DNA of 26,171 bases from a virus, in IMG/VR virus record IMGVR_UViG_3300025369_000054, positions 1 to 26,171 of that record; one strand, given 5' to 3'. This document shows positions 12,777 through 18,978 of this stretch, in pieces (positions within the stretch are counted from its first letter, which is position 1; each line of letters opens with the position of its first letter). The notes beneath the pieces were generated by a model, which did not search any database, was not told the origin of the DNA, and saw nothing but the letters and a program-made list of their open reading frames with translations. Both the position numbers and the translations under genes were made by a program.

Positions 12777-14459
12777 TCACAGTTGAGTCTGGAACGACCA
12801 TGTTCCAGCTAATAACTGAAATTGTCTAACTGTTGTAGTTCCCGAATCTGTGCAAACAATCCTAGCAATGGTGTTATCTGGATGCTCTGTACTAGGAAAT
12901 ACCTTACTTAGATAATTACCAGCAATTTGAGCATTAGTTAGTCCAGTTGTAGTTAAACTTAAGGCTAAAGGTGCTTTAGAAATTGCAGTATCTACGTAAG
13001 ATTTGTTTGCACCGTCTGTTGTACTAATCGGTGTTGCTACGTTGGTTAAGTTAAAACTACCAAAATCTACTGTTCCAGTTCCCTTAGGAACTAGATATAT
13101 TGTGCCGTTAGACTGGCTGTTATTAGTATAAGCTATTCTAGATTCATTTCCAGTACCGCCAATTGTCAAATAACTAACACTGACACCATTTAGTGTACCT
13201 ACACTAGTTAAGCCTGGCGCACTGGTAACTACAGATCCCAGTGCAATCGAGCCGCCACTAGTTCCAAGAACATTAAATCCGCCAATATAGTAAGATTTTC
13301 CAGCAGTTAAATTGATATTTTCACTGCTATTCCAACTTAAATTACTTACTGCCCATTGGAAAACTTTATTTGTGTCGGCGCCGCCTGCTAGGATTAAACC
13401 ACCGCCGTCTGCCGTACTATTATTAGGAGTTTGAACTTGGCCCAATGTAATATATTTGTCAGCAATATTAATTACTGTCGTACTAACAGTTAAAGTACTG
13501 CCTTTTACTGTAAGATTACCCTCTACAGTAACATCACCATTAACATCTAATGTACTAGTTGGAGTGTTTGTATAAATTCCAACATACTTGTTTGCACTAT
13601 TAATAAACAAACTATTCTGCAATCCGCTATTATTGAAAGTATTAATTCCAAAATTTTGATTTACAGTATTTGACTTAATCTGAAATAATGTCGATGTAGC
13701 ATCTATTTCTGTGTTGGCGCCAACTCCCAACACTAAAGGTGTGGAATTTTGAATAGTAATGGTGCCAGTTGTGCTTGAACTATCAGTTGTACTTAAAAAG
13801 TTCGCGGCAGTTTTGTGTGTTCCGTCCGGAGCCAACAAATAATCAGCTTGTGTTGTCGGTGTACTAAATTTAATTCCAGAATAATTCCCTACATTGAAAC
13901 CTGCCGTTATACTACCGGTAAACCCGCCTATTGCGGTAGCCGGTGTAAAATTATCTTTACTGAATATTCCGATTAATGTTTGAGCAACATAAAGTAATAA
14001 AATTGTATGGCTTATATTGTTAATGTCTAATACATCAGATGTACTAAACCCAGTAATACCTTGAGTAGAAGTATATATAGGTCCTGCTAGTTTTGTACTA
14101 GTACCATCATTAAAATAAAGCTGTTGGCGGGCACTATCTATCCATAGATCGCCGGCAGTTATACTGCTAGGAACAGTATTAGATATAATTGTTCCGCCGC
14201 TAACCTTAAATACAGTGCCGTCATAAACTTTTAAACGATTTTCAGTAGTATCGAACCATAGTTGTCCAGTTATTGGACGTATCGGTTGTGTTATGTTAGC
14301 AAAATTTTCAAGTAAATTTACAAAATTATTATCAATATAGTTTCCGTAACCGCTAGCATTTTTACCAATTAGTGTAAGATCTGTCGATGTTTGATCAAGT
14401 GTACCATCTGCAATCTGCGTTAAAGTACTTCCGTTAGTTAAAATAATTGAATATGTCAT
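12777..14459 (-). CDS. tail fibre protein (560 aa) with shared N-terminal anchor
   Basis: Residues 1-127 are the shared anchor module. The middle contains a repetitive shaft including VGIYTNTPTSTLDVNGDVTV and EGNLTVKGSTLTVSTTVINI, a beta-strand pattern common in phage fibres; NLTV.GST recurs in the 913-aa protein. The C-terminal ~100 residues (NGTIYLVPKGTGTVDFGSFN, ISTTDGANKSYVDTAISKAP, ARIVCTDSGTTTVRQFQLLA) form a distinct tip. The ATG shares one base with the previous stop (TAATG), so translation is coupled to the 733-aa fibre. The protein should assemble as a trimer on the virion and take part in host recognition. Confidence 0.85.
   Translation of the reverse strand: MTYSIILTNGSTLTQIADGTLDQTSTDLTLIGKNASGYGNYIDNNFVNLLENFANITQPIRPITGQLWFDTTENRLKVYDGTVFKVSGGTIISNTVPSSITAGDLWIDSARQQLYFNDGTSTKLAGPIYTSTQGITGFSTSDVLDINNISHTILLLYVAQTLIGIFSKDNFTPATAIGGFTGSITAGFNVGNYSGIKFSTPTTQADYLLAPDGTHKTAANFLSTTDSSSTTGTITIQNSTPLVLGVGANTEIDATSTLFQIKSNTVNQNFGINTFNNSGLQNSLFINSANKYVGIYTNTPTSTLDVNGDVTVEGNLTVKGSTLTVSTTVINIADKYITLGQVQTPNNSTADGGGLILAGGADTNKVFQWAVSNLSWNSSENINLTAGKSYYIGGFNVLGTSGGSIALGSVVTSAPGLTSVGTLNGVSVSYLTIGGTGNESRIAYTNNSQSNGTIYLVPKGTGTVDFGSFNLTNVATPISTTDGANKSYVDTAISKAPLALSLTTTGLTNAQIAGNYLSKVFPSTEHPDNTIARIVCTDSGTTTVRQFQLLAGTWSFQTQL
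14079..14459 (-). repeat. fibre N-terminal anchor module, copy 2
   Basis: Shared ~130-residue module: IADGTLDQTSTDLTLIGKN, NNFVNLLENF, RPITGQLWFD, AGDLWIDSARQQLYF. Of the three copies it looks closest to copy 3 in length and spacing. Confidence 0.75.
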
Positions 14460-16660
14460 TAAATGACTCCGGTATAGATGATATAATTAAGAGTTGCATA
14501 CGGATTCATCACATTCAATGCATTTCCTAACGTAGTATTTTGATCTGGAATTACTCCTCCGCTGTTTGGAAGACCTGAACCGGTACTAAAATTAGGTAAA
14601 CCATATGAAGGAATTGCTGCCGGATCAGGTACACCAGTTGGCAGACCTGGAGCATAATACTGCGCGGCACTACTACTTAAATTATGCTTGTGGTCTGGTA
14701 GGTTTTTAGTTGCGATTGTAACTTGCTGAGTACCTGAACCTGTTCCTAAAGTTTTACCAGTAATATCTGAAACACGGTTAGCAGAACCACCGCCGGCATT
14801 TACTAATGTTCCAGATCCGTCCGAGCTTGGAACTTCCTGTCCGTTATTCATATCATCTTTACCTAACGGGAATCTACCTCTAAGATCAGGTAATCCAAAT
14901 GTTCCAAATCCAATTAACGAACTAGCAGGTTTATAAGTATACCCAATTATGCTGAACAAGGTTGAATATTTTGATGTTAGAACTTCGCTGCCATCGCATA
15001 ACAAATAACCTGTAGGAACTGAACTAGCAGATCCAGCATAAGGAAAAATAACTCCTACTGGAATCTGTGGAATATGATTAAACAAGACTTGTTTAGTCAT
15101 ATTAATTAAACCAACAGATGGTCTGTATACTAATAGTTGATCAGTTACTAATGAATCAGCCGCTGATTGTTTCGTTGATATAAAATCAGGGCTGATAACA
15201 GTATTTAAATAAGCGGTTCCATTAGTAGTTTGGCCAGTAAATGCTGTTCCGCCATCGCTACTAGCTACATCACCTCGTAAAATAAATTCTGTGGCACTTG
15301 CTAGTCTTGCGGCCGATCCACTTATGCTACCTTGTAGTGTACCAGTAAAAGTTCCAGTAAAATTTCCTACAAATGTATTAGCATAAATGTTTCTAAAACT
15401 ATAAGAACTGCTACCAATATCATATATGCCGGTTGTAGTTGGTAATAACGCTGATCCTGTCTGTGGGATTCCGTTCGAATCAAGCCAATTTAAATATAAT
15501 TGTCCGTTAATTGTAGTGTCATCGCCTAATGCAGTTTTTTTAGCTACTTTCAAACCACCTAATGTTTGTATACTTGGACCCCCGGGATCAGTTATTCCAG
15601 TGCTTAAATCTCCTACATCATTAGTTCCGTTAACTAATAATCTTCCAAATAAACTAGATGCAGTATCATTGCCAATGTTTACTTGGCCTATAACATCTAA
15701 GGTTGCCTGAGGGCTTGAATTATTTTTTCCTACACCAATTTTTAAAGTAGAATCAATATATAATGCAGTATATGGCACATTTGACTGTGTAACTCTAATA
15801 CTCATACTCTTATTACTAGAGTTGTTATACAGAATTCCGTTACCTGTATTATCTGTTACCAAACTAACACTTAATGCACTTCCAACTGTTATACCGCCGT
15901 TAGCTCTTACACTAATAGGAAAACTACTAACATCTGAAATATCTTTTCTTAAAAAATTAGTAGACGCCACTGCGGATCCATTATACAATAATGAAGCTGC
16001 CTGCTGTGCAGTTCCCCATAATCCTGCACTAAGACCATCTGATGGATTTGCATCAGTACTAATTGTATATAAATTAATACCTTTATTAATTGATGCGAAC
16101 CCAAGTAACGTTGACTTAGGAGTAAAAGAATCCTGACTAATGATTGCTACACGATTATTATTTGAATAAATGGTAACAACGCTATGAGAAACATTAACAC
16201 TATCAATAATATTTTCAACTTGCGGGCCAGTTAAAGTACCTTGACTAAATTGAGGCCCGACTAAAACCCAATTACTACCTGTAAAAATATACAATTGGCT
16301 ATTTGTAGTGTCAGTCCATAAATCTCCTGCCACACTATTTGCCGGTGCAGGTTGTTGACTGCTTGCACTTTTCTTTACTGATCCTGCCGCAGTCCATGTA
16401 GTACCGTCATAAATTTTTAATAAATGAACACCGCTAGTATTATCATACCATAACTGACCTTCTACAGGATTGCTAGGCGCAGTATTAGACGCAAAGTTTT
16501 CTAATAAATGTAAAAAATCGTTAGCAACAATAGGAGCATAACCTGCATAATTTTTTCCAACAAATGTTAAACTAGTTTGATTATTAAGAGCTTGATCAGC
16601 TACTGTAATTGGCGGTTTAGCAGGATTTGTTGAATCAGTAAACGTAACTTGATATGGCAT
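14459..16660 (-). CDS. tail fibre protein with C-terminal phage Collar domain (733 aa)
   Basis: Residues 1-137 are the shared anchor (FVGKNYAGYAPIVANDFLHL, VEGQLWYD, AGDLWTDTTNSQLY). The shaft includes VGKNNSSPQATLDVIGQVNI and YDIGSSSYSFRNIYANTFVG. From about residue 530 a Collar-type domain is clear: IPVGVIFPYAGS, PTGYLLCDGSEVL, FGLPDLRGRFPLG, LPDHKHNLS, ending PYATLNYIIYTGVI. This domain occurs at the receptor-binding end of T4 gp12-like short fibres and similar adhesins, where His can bind metal in the trimer tip. AAGGGG 6 nt before the ATG supports the start. It lies 10 nt after the 205-aa gene and is co-transcribed from the late promoter at 17309-17316. Confidence 0.9.
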   Translation of the reverse strand: MPYQVTFTDSTNPAKPPITVADQALNNQTSLTFVGKNYAGYAPIVANDFLHLLENFASNTAPSNPVEGQLWYDNTSGVHLLKIYDGTTWTAAGSVKKSASSQQPAPANSVAGDLWTDTTNSQLYIFTGSNWVLVGPQFSQGTLTGPQVENIIDSVNVSHSVVTIYSNNNRVAIISQDSFTPKSTLLGFASINKGINLYTISTDANPSDGLSAGLWGTAQQAASLLYNGSAVASTNFLRKDISDVSSFPISVRANGGITVGSALSVSLVTDNTGNGILYNNSSNKSMSIRVTQSNVPYTALYIDSTLKIGVGKNNSSPQATLDVIGQVNIGNDTASSLFGRLLVNGTNDVGDLSTGITDPGGPSIQTLGGLKVAKKTALGDDTTINGQLYLNWLDSNGIPQTGSALLPTTTGIYDIGSSSYSFRNIYANTFVGNFTGTFTGTLQGSISGSAARLASATEFILRGDVASSDGGTAFTGQTTNGTAYLNTVISPDFISTKQSAADSLVTDQLLVYRPSVGLINMTKQVLFNHIPQIPVGVIFPYAGSASSVPTGYLLCDGSEVLTSKYSTLFSIIGYTYKPASSLIGFGTFGLPDLRGRFPLGKDDMNNGQEVPSSDGSGTLVNAGGGSANRVSDITGKTLGTGSGTQQVTIATKNLPDHKHNLSSSAAQYYAPGLPTGVPDPAAIPSYGLPNFSTGSGLPNSGGVIPDQNTTLGNALNVMNPYATLNYIIYTGVI
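16250..16660 (-). repeat. fibre N-terminal anchor module, copy 1
   Basis: The longest copy of the shared module (~137 residues), with small insertions relative to the other two (SGVHLLKIYDGTTWTAAGSV). The core landmarks GKNYAGY, LLENFAS, GQLWYD and GDLWTDT are intact. Confidence 0.75.
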
Positions 16661-16670
16661 TTGCTACCCC

Positions 16671-17288
16671 TTAAACTGACACTAGGCCAGTTAAACTTTG
16701 TAATCTCACAGTATAATCAATTTGAATAAGTCTATTAAGACTTTTTTGAACTGGATGAAAAATTACGTGAGTTAATAAAAGCGGATTGCCACTGGCGCTA
16801 TAACTAACTAAACCTAGCTCGTCGAACACAAAAGTACTATTGTTATTGTTAGTATTATCAAATGCGCTCTGTCCAGAACCATTGCCATCGCCGTAATCTA
16901 ATAAACAAGTTACAAATACATCACTATAGTTTGTACCAGTAACATGCCTAACTTCCATATAATTTCTAGTAGGATCAGTATTGCTAGTAGAATTTTGATT
17001 AACTATTTTAGAATAAGTTTGATTGTATAAACTAGCATTACTTCCGCTACTGTTTGGAGTAAAATATGTAATAATTCCTGTAGGATCAATTGCAGTTCCG
17101 CCGTTGCCAAATGCCATTTGGCTAATAAATCCGCCATCAGTGTTGTTGGATAAGCTATTGGCTAATGCTGTACTAATGTTTTCGTAATGAATTGCATTAC
17201 GTTTATTAATATAGATTTCTTTACTTTCAGGATCCCATATTTTAATATGTCCCTCAATGTGGATTCCGGTTAGGTCTTTACTCTGCAT
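16671..17288 (-). CDS. virion structural protein (205 aa)
   Basis: The N-terminal GIHIEGHIKIWDPESKEIYI and NKRNAIHYENIS, then FISQMAFGNGGTAIDPTGII, form a pattern I associate with a conserved structural protein of T4-like cyanophages and pelagiphages that sits in the fibre cluster (from memory). A Ser/Asn-rich middle (SSGSNASLYNQTYSK, DNTNNNNSTFVFDELGLVSY) leads to a C-terminal beta segment. No enzymatic motif. It probably connects fibres to the baseplate or forms part of a fibre. It is the first gene after the late promoter at 17309-17316, with GAGAG as the only ribosome-binding candidate. Confidence 0.8.
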   Translation of the reverse strand: MQSKDLTGIHIEGHIKIWDPESKEIYINKRNAIHYENISTALANSLSNNTDGGFISQMAFGNGGTAIDPTGIITYFTPNSSGSNASLYNQTYSKIVNQNSTSNTDPTRNYMEVRHVTGTNYSDVFVTCLLDYGDGNGSGQSAFDNTNNNNSTFVFDELGLVSYSASGNPLLLTHVIFHPVQKSLNRLIQIDYTVRLQSLTGLVSV

Positions 17289-17308
17289 GTTGGTCTCTCT
17301 TTATCTTA

Positions 17309-17316
17309 TATTTATG
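17309..17316 (-). promoter_or_regulatory. T4-type late promoter (7 of 8)
   Basis: CATAAATA on the minus strand lies in the 48-bp gap between the S53 peptidase and the 205-aa gene, 21 nt from its ATG. It matches the late consensus except for the first base and starts a new late unit (205-aa, 733-aa and 560-aa genes). Confidence 0.62.
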
Positions 17317-17336
17317 CGTATTCATTATGTGCTAGT

Positions 17337-18977
17337 TTAATCCGTTCTTGCACCGGTTGATATTCGGGGGTATGCCGGTCCATTAGGCCTAAAACCAAAA
17401 TTTTGTTTAGGGTATGTTTGTCCTGTATGGAATAATTTATAAATTTGATCAGCTTTTGGACTGCCTAATCCTGTCACAGCATCCCATCCAGCAGTGCAAA
17501 CATAGCCAGTAGAGTAACCGTCTCTGTTGTTTCCAGTGGTTACGTCGTTGAATAGTGTTGTGCTGTTAGCATAAAATGTTGTCATATTAAAGGGTATTCG
17601 ATAACCTAATAGTTGTGTTAGGCGCACCCATAGGCCTGCAAGAAATGGAGCGGCAGCACTGGTACCTCCATACTGTACTTGTGATCCTTGCGCACTACTT
17701 GTGCCGCCAATATAAAATTGATACCCTGTGTTAGGATCAGCAGGAGCACTCCAATCAGGAACACCTCTGTAAGGCAACGAAGTTGGAGTTCCCAATCCTG
17801 ATGAGTTAGATCCTGTAGTAGTCGTATATGTTAGTCCAGACTGCCAACTTGGAACTGCAACACTGGAACTATGTCCTCCACCAGTTGCTCCGTTATGATT
17901 TGATCCGTTTGAACCTTGACCAGTGCCAGCACTATCTCCCCATGCTACTTCGGCCGTAAGTGCATTAGATCCGTTAAGTGTTACATTTGTGCCGCCTGCT
18001 GATACAATGTATTGACTACAAACTGTTGCTGCCATACTTAAATTAACTGCGCCGCTATCGCCTGCACTGACAAAAAATGTTATTCCCTTAACAGTGCCTG
18101 ATTGAAACGCTGTATCATAACTGGTAGTATCGCCTAGGCCCCAACTGATACTTAATACGCTAGGATTGTTTGTGGTATCGTTTACTGCGGCATTAATAAC
18201 ATCTGTTATACTTCCGCCGTTTTGTCCAATATAATAAACTATTTTTGCTTTAGGTGCGGCAGCTCCGGCACAGTATATATCTAGCATGCTTTCAGCAGTT
18301 GATGTAGAATTTACAGTTACTCCATCTACAATTACTGTAGTTATAGAGGGAGAAGTTAAACCAATTCTACTAAAACTAGCAGTAACATCAGGTTGTTGCC
18401 AACCTTCCGGACTTCCGCTATATGTTAACTCGAATATACCGATACATCCCCCGTAGCCATCTCCGGCAGGAGCATTGTAGGCAGTACACATCTGCACTGG
18501 AGTAACTGCTGATCCTCCATATGAACTTCCTAATTCAGGATGAGATGCATCATGTTGAACTGCATGATTAGTTGCAATAAAACTTTGATCAAATCCAAAT
18601 AAATCTCTTACTGCTGGAGAAATTTCTGCAGGAATAATAACCGGTGTTATATTTTTTATATAAGTTCGATTGTTGTCTGTTATTTCTTGTAACGTTACAG
18701 AAAATAAATCTTTAAGATGTCCTAAAGTACCTTGTATTTTAATAGTTGCAATAGCAGATTCTGCCATAATTATTGTTAAATTATTTTCTACAGCCCAGTT
18801 AGATACTAATTGCATGTTGTATTCAGTGGTTCCAAATTGATATGCAAATTCCTCGTGACCTAAAATAGGATGAGTACCCGCTAATACAGCATCAGCATAT
18901 TCCTTTAATGTCATTCCATTATCATGGATGTCATTATGCAGATATATACTTAATTGAAATGTTTGATTGTAATCCAT
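17337..18977 (-). CDS. S53 family serine-carboxyl peptidase (sedolisin/kumamolisin type) with prodomain
   Basis: A 546-aa sedolisin. Residues ~10-135 form a Pro-kumamolisin activation domain (HEEFAYQFGTTEYNMQLVSN, IQGTLGHLKDLFSV). The catalytic domain follows: Glu229 and Asp233 in AESMLDIYCAGAAAPKAKI, oxyanion Asp307 in FFVSAGDSGA, and Ser440 in YGGTSAAAPFLAG. FNDVTTGNNRDGY (Asp478) and GWDAVTGLGSP (Asp499) match the calcium-site region of the family. All key residues of the Glu-Asp-Ser triad are present, so activity is expected. Characterised members cleave proteins at acid pH after losing the prodomain. There is no signal peptide. A 30-residue Pro/Arg/Gly-rich C-terminal tail extends beyond the usual end. 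It lies 1 nt after the 913-aa fibre gene and so is co-expressed with virion genes: a virion protease or fibre-processing enzyme is likely, but unproven. Confidence 0.93.
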   Translation of the reverse strand: MDYNQTFQLSIYLHNDIHDNGMTLKEYADAVLAGTHPILGHEEFAYQFGTTEYNMQLVSNWAVENNLTIIMAESAIATIKIQGTLGHLKDLFSVTLQEITDNNRTYIKNITPVIIPAEISPAVRDLFGFDQSFIATNHAVQHDASHPELGSSYGGSAVTPVQMCTAYNAPAGDGYGGCIGIFELTYSGSPEGWQQPDVTASFSRIGLTSPSITTVIVDGVTVNSTSTAESMLDIYCAGAAAPKAKIVYYIGQNGGSITDVINAAVNDTTNNPSVLSISWGLGDTTSYDTAFQSGTVKGITFFVSAGDSGAVNLSMAATVCSQYIVSAGGTNVTLNGSNALTAEVAWGDSAGTGQGSNGSNHNGATGGGHSSSVAVPSWQSGLTYTTTTGSNSSGLGTPTSLPYRGVPDWSAPADPNTGYQFYIGGTSSAQGSQVQYGGTSAAAPFLAGLWVRLTQLLGYRIPFNMTTFYANSTTLFNDVTTGNNRDGYSTGYVCTAGWDAVTGLGSPKADQIYKLFHTGQTYPKQNFGFRPNGPAYPRISTGARTD

Positions 18978-18978
18978 A

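Noticed and set aside
15426-16136. Plus-strand frames of 94 and 104 aa opposite the 733-aa fibre
   Set aside because: They are shadows of a low-stop antisense strand in a Thr/Asn-rich fibre gene. The fibre frame is clearly the real one, with domains.
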